A DNA stretch of 10,104 nt from Candidatus Brocadiia bacterium (GCA_016782825.1 JADHXT010000101.1:1-10104), one strand, 5' to 3'. Shown: positions 1 to 7,270, numbered from the stretch's first letter. Made by a program: numbers and translations. Notes: generated by a model not told the origin, from the letters alone.

Positions 1-933
1 GCGGCGGCCGGCCTGCTGGCCGGCTGTGGTGACCAGGGCGAAGGCCCCAAGGCCAAAGGCAAGGGCGGCGCCGGCAAGCCCCGCATCGCACTGGTCATGA
101 AGTCGCTCGCCAACGAGTTCTTCAAGACCATGGAGGACGGCGCCCACGCCCACCAGAAGCAGAACGCAGGCCAGTACGAGCTCATCGCCAACGGCATCAA
201 GGACGAGCGCGACGTGGAGAAGCAGCGCGCCCTCGTGGCGCAGATGATCGCTCAGGGCGTGGACGCCATTGTCATCGCCCCGGCCGACTCCAAGGCCATG
301 GTGAGCGTGTGCAAGAAAGCCCTCGACGCAGGCATCGTGGTGGTGAACATCGACAACAAGCTCGACGCCGGCGTCCTCAAGGAAAAAGGCATTGCCATCC
401 CCTTCGTGGGGCCAGACAACCGCAAGGGCGCCCGCCTTGCCGGAGAATACTGCGCCAAGAAGCTCGAGGCGGGCGACCAGATCGCCATCGTCGAGGGCAT
501 CCCCAACGCCATCAACGGCATCCTCCGCAAGCAGGGATTCGAGGACGCCGCCCAGGCCGCCAAGCTGATCATCGCCTCGTCGCAGACCGCCTACTGGGAG
601 ACCGACAAGGCCGAGAAAGTGGTCTCCGGCATGGTCACACAGCACGCCGACGTCAAGGCCGTGTGGTGCGCCAACGACAGCATGGCCCTCGGCGCCGTGG
701 CCGCGCTCAAGGCTGCCGGCAAGCTTGACGCCGTGGCCGTCGTGGGCTTCGACAACATCTCCGCCGTGCAGCAGCTCATGAAGGAAGGCAAGGTGCTCTG
801 CACCGTGGACCAGCACGCCGACCAGATCGCCGTCTACGGCATCCTCTTCGCCCTCGACATCCTGAACGGAAAGGCGAAGCCGGCCGACAAGGAAACGCCC
901 GTCGACCTCGTGACCGCCGCCGACCTCAAGTAG
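1..933 (+). CDS. Sugar ABC transporter substrate-binding lipoprotein (RbsB-like), 5' end missing
   Basis: This is the periplasmic or surface-anchored binding protein of a ribose-type sugar importer. The frame is open from base 1, so the start codon and the beginning of the signal peptide lie outside the window. The first codons read as the end of a lipoprotein signal, with lipobox LLAGC and the lipidated Cys at codon 9 (bases 25-27). A Gly/Lys-rich linker follows, and the mature domain opens with RIALVMKSLANEFF. The ATG at 97 lies inside this domain and is not the true start. Family hallmarks are the GVDAIVIAP segment, VWCANDSMALGAVAALKAAGK at about 661-723 and VVGFDN at about 736-756; the last two belong to the ligand pocket and hinge in RbsB-type type I periplasmic binding proteins. 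The 310 visible residues cover essentially the full mature domain. It is followed after 6 bp by the ATPase gene. The sugar cannot be read from the sequence; ribose, xylose, galactose, allose or inositol types are all possible. Confidence 0.95.
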   Translation, partial: AAAGLLAGCGDQGEGPKAKGKGGAGKPRIALVMKSLANEFFKTMEDGAHAHQKQNAGQYELIANGIKDERDVEKQRALVAQMIAQGVDAIVIAPADSKAMVSVCKKALDAGIVVVNIDNKLDAGVLKEKGIAIPFVGPDNRKGARLAGEYCAKKLEAGDQIAIVEGIPNAINGILRKQGFEDAAQAAKLIIASSQTAYWETDKAEKVVSGMVTQHADVKAVWCANDSMALGAVAALKAAGKLDAVAVVGFDNISAVQQLMKEGKVLCTVDQHADQIAVYGILFALDILNGKAKPADKETPVDLVTAADLK

Positions 934-939
934 GCACCC

Positions 940-2460
940 ATGCCCGACCGCGGCGAACTCCTCACCTGCACCGGCCTGTGGAAGTCCTACGCCGAGCCCG
1001 TGCTGCGCGACGTGGGCCTCACGCTTGCCGCCGGCGAGGTGCATGCGCTCGTGGGCGAGAACGGCGCCGGCAAGAGCACCCTGGCCCGCATCATCGCCGG
1101 CATCACCCGCCCCGAGAAGGGCGCCCTGACCCTCGCCGGCGCGCCTTTCGCCCCTGCCAGCCGGGCCGACGCCGAACGCCACGGCGTGCGCGTCGTGATG
1201 CAGGAACTCAACCTCATCGCCAACCTCACCGTGGCCGAAAACATCTACCTCGATCAGCTTCCCTCCCACTTCGGCGTGGTGGACTACGCCACGTTGCACC
1301 GCAACGCCCGCGAGCAGATGCAGCGGGTCGGCCTCGGCCACATCGCCCCCAACCGCCCCGTCCACACCCTCGGCGTGGGGCAGCAGCAGCTCGTGGAGGT
1401 CGCCGCCGGCCTCTCGCGTCGGTGCCGCCTGCTGATCCTCGATGAGCCCACGGCCGCACTCACCGACTCCGAGGTGGAGCTGCTCTTCGCCCAGATCGCG
1501 CGCCTCCGCGCCGACGGCGTGGGCATCCTCTACATCTCGCACCGCCTGGAGGAAACCCAGCGCATCGCCGACCGCATCACCGTGCTGCGCGACGGCGCTG
1601 TGGTGGGCACGCGGCCAGTGGACGACGTGTCGCTCGACGAGATCGTGCGGATGATGGTGGGGCGCGACCTGAGCGACGTGCAGCCGCGCGTCGAGCGCAC
1701 CCTCGGCGCCGAGGCGCTTCGCGTGGAGGGCCTGTGCCGCGGCCAAACCGTCCGCGACGTGAGCTTCGCCGTGCGCGAAGGCGAAGTGCTCGGCCTTGCC
1801 GGGCTCATGGGCTCGGGGCGCACCGAGACGCTCCGCGCCATCTTCGGCGCCGACCGCCGCGACGCCGGCGATATCTACCTAGGTAGCTCGCCGGCCCCCG
1901 CGAGGATCCGCTCCCCGCGCGACGCCGTGCGCCAGGGCATCGCCCTGCTCACCGAAGACCGCAAGGAGCAGGGCCTGCTGCTGCCTCTCGCCGTGCGGGT
2001 AAACGCCACGCTGGCCCGCCTGGGCGCCGTGGCGCGCTTCGGTCAGTGGCTCGACCCGGCCCGCGAGCGCACCGCTGCCGCCCGGCTGGTGGACGCGCTA
2101 GGCGTGCGGTGCCACTCCGCCGAGCAGCCCGTGGCCACGCTGAGCGGCGGCAACCAGCAGAAGGTGGTGCTGGCGCGATGGCTGTTCCGCGACTGCCGCG
2201 TGCTGCTCTTCGACGAGCCCACGCGGGGCATCGACGTGGGCGCGAAGTTCGAGATCTACCGCCTGCTGGGCGAGCTGTCCGAGCAGGGGAAGGCCGTGGT
2301 GGTCGCGTCGTCCGACCTGCTCGAGCTGCTCGCCATCTGCGACCGCATCGCCGTGATGTCGGCCGGGCGGCTGGCCGCCACCTTCCGTCGCGGCGAGTGG
2401 AGCGAGGACCTCATCATGCAAGCCGCCCTGAGCGAACACATGGGAGCCGCCACCGCATGA
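940..2460 (+). CDS. Sugar ABC transporter double ATPase (RbsA/MglA/XylG type)
   Basis: This cytoplasmic protein powers the importer. Its 506 residues match the usual 500 or so of this two-domain family. The N-terminal domain has Walker A GENGAGKST (39-47), Q-loop MQEL (87-90), signature LGVGQQQ (144-150), Walker B LLILDEP (164-170) and switch His201. The C-terminal domain has the degenerate P-loop GLMGSGRTE (288-296), the family segment TEDRKEQGL (338-346), signature LSGGNQQK (401-408) and Walker B LLFDEPTRGIDVG (422-434). In this family the second P-loop lacks the catalytic Lys, and that is seen here, so the domain is intact rather than decayed. The start at 940 lies 6 bp after the binding-protein stop. 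No strong Shine-Dalgarno is visible, so translation may depend on coupling to the upstream gene. The stop overlaps the permease start as ATGA. Confidence 0.96.
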   Translation: MPDRGELLTCTGLWKSYAEPVLRDVGLTLAAGEVHALVGENGAGKSTLARIIAGITRPEKGALTLAGAPFAPASRADAERHGVRVVMQELNLIANLTVAENIYLDQLPSHFGVVDYATLHRNAREQMQRVGLGHIAPNRPVHTLGVGQQQLVEVAAGLSRRCRLLILDEPTAALTDSEVELLFAQIARLRADGVGILYISHRLEETQRIADRITVLRDGAVVGTRPVDDVSLDEIVRMMVGRDLSDVQPRVERTLGAEALRVEGLCRGQTVRDVSFAVREGEVLGLAGLMGSGRTETLRAIFGADRRDAGDIYLGSSPAPARIRSPRDAVRQGIALLTEDRKEQGLLLPLAVRVNATLARLGAVARFGQWLDPARERTAAARLVDALGVRCHSAEQPVATLSGGNQQKVVLARWLFRDCRVLLFDEPTRGIDVGAKFEIYRLLGELSEQGKAVVVASSDLLELLAICDRIAVMSAGRLAATFRRGEWSEDLIMQAALSEHMGAATA

Positions 2461-3431
2461 GCAACCCAACAGAACGGCAGCCCGCTTGGCGGGCCATGCT
2501 CGCCGACTACCTGGGCATGGCCGTGGTGATCGTGGCGCTCATCGTGGTGTTCAGCCTGCTGGCGCGCAACTTCTTCCAGGCCGCCACGTTCCGCACCATC
2601 GCCAACGAGATTCCCGACCGCGTGATCGTGGCCGTGGGGATGACCTTCGTGCTCATCATCGCCGGGATCGACCTCTCGGTGGGCTCGGTGCTGGCCGTTA
2701 GCGGCGCCGTGTTGGGCGCGTGCATGGCCCTGTGGCACTGGCCGCTGGCCCTGGCCATCCCCGCGTGTCTGGCGGTGGGGCTGGCGTGCGGCGCGGCCAA
2801 CGGGCTGGTGAGCGTCGGCTGGCGCATCCCGTCGTTCATCGTCACGTTGGGGATGCTGGAGGTCGCCCGCGGCGCGGCCTACTTGGTGACAGGCTCGCGC
2901 ACGCAATACATCGGCTCGCGCATCGAGGTGGTGGCGGACGCATCGGTGCTCGGGCTGTCGCTGCCGTTCGTGCTGGCGCTGGCGATTGTGGCGGCGGGGC
3001 AGTTTGTGCTGTCGCGGACGGTGTTTGGCCGCCACCTGATCGCCATCGGCACCAACGAGGAGGCCGTGCGGCTGTCGGGCATCGACCCGCGGCCGCGCAA
3101 GCTGGCGGTGTTCATGCTCTGCGGGCTGCTCACGGCGCTCGCGGCGGTGGTGCACACCAGCCGGCTGGCGTCGGCCAATCCCAACGCAGGCGTGGGCTTC
3201 GAGCTGGAGGCCATCGCGGCCGTGGTCATCGGCGGCACGAGCCTGATGGGCGGTCGCGGCTCGGTGGTGCGGTCGTTCCTCGGCGTGGTGATCATCGCCA
3301 TTCTGTCCAGCGGACTCAACCAGCTCGGCGCGCAGGAGCCCACCAAGCGGGTCATCACGGGCGCCGTCATCGTGGCCGCCGTCATCGCCGACCACTATCG
3401 CCATCGTCTGGGTTCGAAGTCACAGCACTAG
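2457..3431 (+). CDS. Sugar ABC transporter permease (RbsC/BPD_transp_2 family)
   Basis: This is the inner-membrane channel of the importer. It has 324 residues, typical of RbsC-type permeases, which usually work as homodimers; that fits the absence of a second permease gene here. Hydrophobic segments run from about residue 18 (MAVVIVALIVVFSLL) to the C-terminus. Family hallmarks are GMTFVLIIAGIDLSVGS near the N-terminal third and the cytoplasmic loop EAIAAVVIGGTSLMGGRGS near residues 254-272, the region that contacts the ATPase in this family. The start chosen is the ATG at 2457, which overlaps the ATPase stop by 4 bp and implies translational coupling. The same frame is open further upstream to 2046, but that part is Arg/Pro-rich and lies wholly inside the ATPase gene, so it is not coding. 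The C-terminus is short and polar (HRLGSKSQH). Confidence 0.95.
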   Translation: MSNPTERQPAWRAMLADYLGMAVVIVALIVVFSLLARNFFQAATFRTIANEIPDRVIVAVGMTFVLIIAGIDLSVGSVLAVSGAVLGACMALWHWPLALAIPACLAVGLACGAANGLVSVGWRIPSFIVTLGMLEVARGAAYLVTGSRTQYIGSRIEVVADASVLGLSLPFVLALAIVAAGQFVLSRTVFGRHLIAIGTNEEAVRLSGIDPRPRKLAVFMLCGLLTALAAVVHTSRLASANPNAGVGFELEAIAAVVIGGTSLMGGRGSVVRSFLGVVIIAILSSGLNQLGAQEPTKRVITGAVIVAAVIADHYRHRLGSKSQH

Positions 3432-3444
3432 GGATCACACCACC

Positions 3445-4647
3445 ATGCAGGATGGAAAAGTACGGGTGGCCGTCGTCGGCATCGGCGGACGCGGCTCGTG
3501 GGCGGCCAGGCAGCTCGCGCAGGACGACCGCTACGATCTGGTGGCCCTGTGCGACCTCGATGCCGGCAAGCTGGCCCACTTCCAACAGCAGGAGGGCCTC
3601 GAGCAGGTGGCCCTCGCGGCATCGGTGGAGGACATGCTGCGCGACGCCCAGCCCGAGGCCGTGGTGGTGACGACCCACGACGCCGCCCACGCCGCCGTGG
3701 CCGTGCCGTGCCTGGAAGCCGGCGCCTATGTGTTCGTGGAGAAGCCGCTGGACGTGACCGCCGCCGCGTGCGAGGCCCTGGTAGCCGCCGACGCTGCGAG
3801 CGGCATACATGCGGCCGGCGGCAAGACCACCGTGGGGATGAACCTGCGGCTCGCGCCGCTCTACGCCACCGTCAAGCGCCTGGTGGCCGACGGCGCCGTG
3901 GGCCGCGTACTCACGATCCAGGCCGACGAGTTCTACGACGGCGGCCGCACCTACTTCCGGCGGTGGAACCGCCTGCGCGAGTTCGGCGGCGGCCTGTGGA
4001 TCACCAAGGCCTGCCACGACTTCGACCTGCTCCACTGGCTCGCCGCGCGGCCGCCGCGGTCGGTACACGCCATGGCCCGCCTGACCCACTACCGCCCCCG
4101 CGCCGACGCGCCGCTCCACTGTGCCGATTGCGAGCGCAAGCTCACCTGTCCCGACGCCCACGTCGCCGTCACGGTACAGAGCGGCATCAAGCACAAGCTC
4201 CCCCCGCAGGCCCCGCGGCCCGATCTGTGCCTCTACAACTCCGACAAGGACACCTTCGACCACGGCATCGCCACCGTGGAGTTCGACGACGACATCCTGG
4301 CCACCTACACGTGCAACGTGGTGGCTGGCTTCACCGACCGCCGCATCCGCGTGTCGGGCACGGCGGGCACGATCGACGGCTCGCTCGAGGGCAAGACGGT
4401 GCTGCTGCGCCGCCGCGACCCCAGCTCGGCCGAGGAGGTCCCACTCGAAGTGGCCGGCGGCGGACACGGCGGCGGCGACCGCGCGCTCTTCGCGGAGTTC
4501 CACGAGTTCATCCGCGGGCGCCGCGGACCTCACGTGCGCCCGGTCGAGGCCATGGTGGCCGTGCTCATGGGCCTGGCGGCACGCCGGTCAGCAGACGAAG
4601 GACGGCCTGTCGCGCTCGCCGAGGTGGCCCCCGCCGCTCACCCCTGA
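3445..4647 (+). CDS. Gfo/Idh/MocA family NAD(P)-dependent oxidoreductase with cysteine cluster
   Basis: This is a cytoplasmic sugar or cyclitol dehydrogenase of 400 residues. The N-terminus is a Rossmann fold with the dinucleotide motif VVGIGGRGS (10-18) and an acidic residue after strand 2 (CDLD, 36-39). The conserved EKPLDV (99-104) carries the catalytic-region Lys100. The second domain holds GGGLWITKACHDFDLLHWL, with Lys188, His191 and Asp194 in the region where this family keeps its active-site Lys/His/Asp residues. An unusual feature is LHCADCERKLTC (Cys226, Cys229, Cys235) with Cys262 downstream, a spacing that could bind zinc. The gene lies 13 bp after the permease, so it is probably cotranscribed and acts on the imported sugar or a derivative. 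It overlaps the convergent esterase gene by 10 bp. The substrate is not predictable; inositol, glucose, N-acetylhexosamine and glycoside-3-oxidising members all share this fold. Confidence 0.93.
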   Translation: MQDGKVRVAVVGIGGRGSWAARQLAQDDRYDLVALCDLDAGKLAHFQQQEGLEQVALAASVEDMLRDAQPEAVVVTTHDAAHAAVAVPCLEAGAYVFVEKPLDVTAAACEALVAADAASGIHAAGGKTTVGMNLRLAPLYATVKRLVADGAVGRVLTIQADEFYDGGRTYFRRWNRLREFGGGLWITKACHDFDLLHWLAARPPRSVHAMARLTHYRPRADAPLHCADCERKLTCPDAHVAVTVQSGIKHKLPPQAPRPDLCLYNSDKDTFDHGIATVEFDDDILATYTCNVVAGFTDRRIRVSGTAGTIDGSLEGKTVLLRRRDPSSAEEVPLEVAGGGHGGGDRALFAEFHEFIRGRRGPHVRPVEAMVAVLMGLAARRSADEGRPVALAEVAPAAHP

Positions 4648-5711
4648 AGATGCGTCCGGAACCACTCGCGCGTCCGCTTCCACATCGCGGGCGAGAGCAC
4701 GTGGCCGGCGCCTTTCTCGATGGTGTGGCTGAACCTGCCCTTCGCCCCGGCGGCCTGGTAGGCCGCGGCGATGGTCTTGACCCCGGCCCGCACCTCCTGG
4801 ATGGGGCTGCCGCCATCCTTCTCCCCGAAGTTCAGATGCAACGCCCGCGGGGCGATGAGGCCGGCGATGTCCGGCGTGTCGCGTGCTTGCGGCCCGCAGG
4901 GCTGGAAGAAGCCGGGGACGAAGTTGGGGAAGCAGTGGAGGATCTTCGTGCGGTGGATGGCGGCGTAGGTGGGCAGGCAGCAGTTGCCCACGAGTGCCTT
5001 CAGCCGCGGCTCCCACGGCCCGACGAGCCACGTGTGAGTGGAGCCCATGGAGTGGCCGTAGCAGCCGATGTTCTTCGCCTGCACCTCGGGACGCGAGCAC
5101 AGAGTGTCCACGGCGCGGCGCATGTCCAGGATGTTTTTCCACGCCATGCACTTGCCGGCGACGACGTAGCGGAGGAACTCGAAGCGCTCGAAGTTGCCGC
5201 CCTTGAGCCGCTTGTCCTGGCGCTCCTCGAAGCAGAGCGCGTCGGGACACAGCACCACGTAGCCTTCCTTGGCGAGGGCGGCGCCGGTGTGGTGCATGGG
5301 GTCGCCGGCGAGGCCGGCCGGCTCGCTCTTGCCCAAGTGCCACTGGCCGGCGTGCTGGTGCCAGACGGCGATGGCAGGGGCGGGGTGGGCCGCGTCCACG
5401 CCGTCGGGCACGAGGAGCATGGCCGGCACGCGGTCGCCGGGCTCCACCTCGTAGGTGAGGTCCTCGATGCGGTAGCCGTCCTTCTGGATCGTCTTCCGCT
5501 TCCTGGGCTTCAGGTCGCACGGCTCGGGCCACGGGCCGCCGAGACACTGGAGCAGCTCGCGCTTGAGTTGGGCGGGGGGCATGGCGTTCTCCTTTGCGGA
5601 CGCGTGGCGGGCGAGGCCGCAGAGTCCGAGCAGGCATGCGGCTTCGGTGGACTGGGCGAGAAACGAGCGCCGGGGCAGGGCGCCCGACGCGGGACGTCGA
5701 CGAGAGGCCAT
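4638..5711 (-). CDS. Exported alpha/beta hydrolase, acetyl-xylan-esterase/dienelactone-hydrolase-like, Tat-type signal
   Basis: This is a predicted secreted esterase of 357 residues. The N-terminus has a twin-arginine-like motif (PRRSFLAQ, 13-20), a hydrophobic stretch (23-33) and a likely cleavage after ASA (about 37-39). The fold is recognisable from VWHQHAG (117-122, oxyanion region), the nucleophile elbow GHSMGS with Ser221, acidic Asp299 in FGEKDGG, and His337 in GAGHVLS, giving a plausible Ser-Asp-His triad. The order and spacing fit the acetyl xylan esterase/dienelactone hydrolase superfamily, which removes acyl groups from carbohydrates or small esters. The start at 5711 is supported by GGAGG 9 nt upstream (5721-5725). 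A second in-frame ATG (codon 44, 5580-5582) has an even better ribosome site. The gene is transcribed away from the serine-hydrolase operon and converges on the oxidoreductase. The substrate is inferred only from family and context. Confidence 0.88.
   Translation of the reverse strand: MASRRRPASGALPRRSFLAQSTEAACLLGLCGLARHASAKENAMPPAQLKRELLQCLGGPWPEPCDLKPRKRKTIQKDGYRIEDLTYEVEPGDRVPAMLLVPDGVDAAHPAPAIAVWHQHAGQWHLGKSEPAGLAGDPMHHTGAALAKEGYVVLCPDALCFEERQDKRLKGGNFERFEFLRYVVAGKCMAWKNILDMRRAVDTLCSRPEVQAKNIGCYGHSMGSTHTWLVGPWEPRLKALVGNCCLPTYAAIHRTKILHCFPNFVPGFFQPCGPQARDTPDIAGLIAPRALHLNFGEKDGGSPIQEVRAGVKTIAAAYQAAGAKGRFSHTIEKGAGHVLSPAMWKRTREWFRTHLQG
5589..5595 (-). promoter_or_regulatory. Internal Shine-Dalgarno-like site in the esterase gene
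   Basis: On the minus strand AAAGGAG lies 6 nt before the in-frame ATG at codon 44 (5582 down to 5580). Starting there would give a 314-residue protein that keeps the whole catalytic domain but lacks the signal peptide. The same bases encode the Lys-Glu that follow the predicted signal cleavage site, so the match may be chance. Confidence 0.35.
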
Positions 5712-5720
5712 GGCGTGTGT

Positions 5721-5725
5721 CCTCC
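5721..5725 (-). promoter_or_regulatory. Shine-Dalgarno for the esterase full-length start
   Basis: On the minus strand GGAGG lies 9 nt before the ATG whose first base is 5711. It supports the long form that carries the twin-arginine signal. Confidence 0.6.
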
Positions 5726-5741
5726 ATCGTTGGCCGCCTTC

Positions 5742-5770
5742 TCTCTACCACGATGGCGAGCAGGTGTCAA
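5742..5770 (-). promoter_or_regulatory. Candidate sigma70 promoter for the esterase
   Basis: On the minus strand a perfect TTGACA (5770 down to 5765) is followed after 17 bp by TAGAGA (5747 down to 5742), which matches TATAAT at only three of six positions. The -35 is excellent and the -10 weak, suggesting low basal or activator-assisted expression. A transcript from here would carry a leader of roughly 25 nt including the GGAGG ribosome site. Confidence 0.45.
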
Positions 5771-5784
5771 TGTGCGGGCGGCTC

Positions 5785-5813
5785 TTGACGTCCACGCGGA
5801 CGCTGCCTATGAT
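5785..5813 (+). promoter_or_regulatory. Strong candidate sigma70 promoter for the three-gene operon
   Basis: TTGACG (5785-5790) and TATGAT (5808-5813) are separated by exactly 17 bp, and each matches five of six consensus bases. The predicted transcription start is near 5820, giving a leader of about 23 nt before the serine-hydrolase ATG at 5843. This sits in the only sizeable intergenic gap of the window, directly upstream of a well-formed ribosome site, which is where a promoter is expected. It assumes the host housekeeping sigma factor reads the usual consensus. Confidence 0.7.
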
Positions 5814-5830
5814 GCGTCGGGGAGGCCACC

Positions 5831-5836
5831 GAGGAG
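5831..5836 (+). promoter_or_regulatory. Shine-Dalgarno for the serine hydrolase
   Basis: GAGGAG lies 6 nt before the ATG at 5843. It fixes that start, and the protein then begins directly with a signal peptide. Confidence 0.65.
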
Positions 5837-5842
5837 CGAGCT

Positions 5843-7270
5843 ATGCCCGTCGGGTTCTTCTGGCGTTTCGTGTGCCTGCTGCCATGGCTGCTCGCCGCCG
5901 GAGCAGCCCCTGCGGGGAGCATATACGCAGGAAGCCCCGCGCAGGCACAGGTGGAGCGCCTGGTCAAGCCGCTGGTGGACGGCCAGTGCGTGGTGGGCGT
6001 GGCCGTGGGCGTGGTGGATGCCGATGGCACGCAGGTCTTCGGCCTCGGCAGGACAAAGCTCGACGGCCCCGCGCCTGACGGCAACACGGTGTTCGAGATC
6101 GGCTCCATCACCAAGGCCTTCACCGGCATCCTGCTCGCGGACAGGGTCGAGCGCGGCCTCGTGGCCTACGACGACCCTGTGGCGAAGCTCTTGCCTGACG
6201 GGGAGTCCCCCGCCATGCGGGTCAAAGTGCCGACCCGCAACGGCAAGGCCATCACCCTCGCCCACTTGGCCACGCACATCTCGGGCCTGCCGCGCATGCC
6301 CAGCAACTTCCGCCCGACGGACGCGCGGAATCCCTACATCGATTACACTGTGCCGCTCATGTACGAGTTCCTCACGTCGCACAAGCTCCGCCGCGACCCC
6401 GGCGCGCAGTACGAGTACAGCAACTACGGCGCGGGGCTGCTCGGCCACGTCCTGGCGCGGAAGGCCGGCGTCGGCTACGAGCCGCTCGTCATCGACCGCA
6501 TCTGCCGGCCCCTCGGCATGGCGGACACCTGCATCACCCTCTCGCCCCGGCTCAAGGCACGCCTGGCGACGGGACACAACGTGGACGGCGATGCCGTGGC
6601 CAACTGGGACATCCCGGCGCTCGCCGGCTGCGGCGCTCTGCGCTCGACGGCGAAGGACATGCTCAAGTTCCTCGCCGCCAACATGCGGCTCGCCGCGTCG
6701 CCCCTCGCCGGCGCGATGACGGCCTCGCACAGCCCCCGTGCCAAGGCGGGCAGCGACGTCAGCATCGGCCTCGGCTGGCACGTGTGGCACAGCGACGGCA
6801 TCGTGTGGCACAACGGCGGCACCGGCGGCTACGCCAGCTTTGCCGGCTTCGTGAAGGCCAAGCGTGTGGGCGTGGTGCTGCTGGCCAACACCGCGGCCTA
6901 CGGCCAGGTGACCGCCGCGGGCCGCCTGCTGCTCCGCGCGCTCACGGGACAGAAGGCCGAGCCGCTCAAGCTGCGGCCGGTCGTCCGCCTCACTCCCGAA
7001 CAGCTCGACGCCTGCGTCGGCCGCTACGCCATCAACGACACTCTCACCCTCGCCGTCACCCGACACGACAGCCGCCTGCGGGCGCAGATCACCGGCCAGC
7101 CGACCGTGGGCATCTACCCCGAATCGCCCACGCGGTTCTTCTACAAGGTCGCCCCCGCCCAGATCACCTTCACGCAGGGCAAGCAGGGCCGCATGGCCAG
7201 CCTCATTATCCACCAGGGCGGCGCCGACACGCCAGCCAAACGCATCGCCAAGGAAGGGCCCCCCCGATGA
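5843..7270 (+). CDS. Exported serine hydrolase, beta-lactamase/family VIII esterase fold, with C-terminal accessory domain
   Basis: The protein has 475 residues. A Sec-type signal peptide covers about residues 1-24 (FFWRFVCLLPWLLAAGAAPAG). The beta-lactamase/penicillin-binding fold is shown by the nucleophile motif SITK (Ser88-Lys91), the second motif YSN (Tyr192-Asn194) and a third-motif equivalent HNGGTGGY (323-330), where class C enzymes have KTG. Further family features are LATHISGLP (142-150) and ICRPLGMADT (220-229). After the catalytic domain, residues from about 383 (LTPEQLDACVGRY) to the end (GADTPAKRI) resemble the small beta-rich C-terminal domain (DUF3471-like) often attached to these hydrolases. 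The HxG third motif favours an esterase or peptidase over a true antibiotic beta-lactamase. It is the first gene of the operon, and its stop overlaps the next start as ATGA. The substrate is unknown; removal of an ester decoration from a glycan is an inference from context. Confidence 0.92.
   Translation: MPVGFFWRFVCLLPWLLAAGAAPAGSIYAGSPAQAQVERLVKPLVDGQCVVGVAVGVVDADGTQVFGLGRTKLDGPAPDGNTVFEIGSITKAFTGILLADRVERGLVAYDDPVAKLLPDGESPAMRVKVPTRNGKAITLAHLATHISGLPRMPSNFRPTDARNPYIDYTVPLMYEFLTSHKLRRDPGAQYEYSNYGAGLLGHVLARKAGVGYEPLVIDRICRPLGMADTCITLSPRLKARLATGHNVDGDAVANWDIPALAGCGALRSTAKDMLKFLAANMRLAASPLAGAMTASHSPRAKAGSDVSIGLGWHVWHSDGIVWHNGGTGGYASFAGFVKAKRVGVVLLANTAAYGQVTAAGRLLLRALTGQKAEPLKLRPVVRLTPEQLDACVGRYAINDTLTLAVTRHDSRLRAQITGQPTVGIYPESPTRFFYKVAPAQITFTQGKQGRMASLIIHQGGADTPAKRIAKEGPPR
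7250..7258 (+). promoter_or_regulatory. Shine-Dalgarno for the beta-helix gene
   Basis: AAGGAAGGG inside the end of the serine-hydrolase gene lies 8 nt before the ATG at 7267. It supports that start over ATGs further upstream in the same open frame, where the translation is Arg/Pro-rich and clearly non-coding. Confidence 0.55.

Noticed and set aside
2046..2456. Upstream extension of the permease inside the ATPase gene.
   Set aside because: This segment translates to an Arg/Pro-rich shadow of the ATPase. The ATGA overlap at 2457-2460 and the family length support the shorter protein.
3498..6719. A frame open for over 3 kb on the + strand crossing the oxidoreductase, esterase and serine-hydrolase genes.
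   Set aside because: Its translation is dominated by Arg, Pro, Gly and Ala, shows no domain, and lies in the wrong frame or strand of three well-supported genes. Long stop-free frames are expected in GC-rich DNA with strong codon bias.
5807..7213. Long antisense open frame (468 codons) opposite the serine hydrolase; similar ones at 2256-3404, 3382-4533, 7141-8127 and 8618-9961 on the minus strand.
   Set aside because: Each mirrors a real gene on the other strand, has a Val/Gly/Ala/His/Arg-biased composition without motifs, and has no intergenic room for its own signals.
5843..7270. Reading the serine hydrolase as an antibiotic-resistance beta-lactamase.
   Set aside because: The third motif is HNG rather than KTG, there is a C-terminal accessory domain, and the genomic setting is carbohydrate catabolism. 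Esterase or peptidase activity is more likely.
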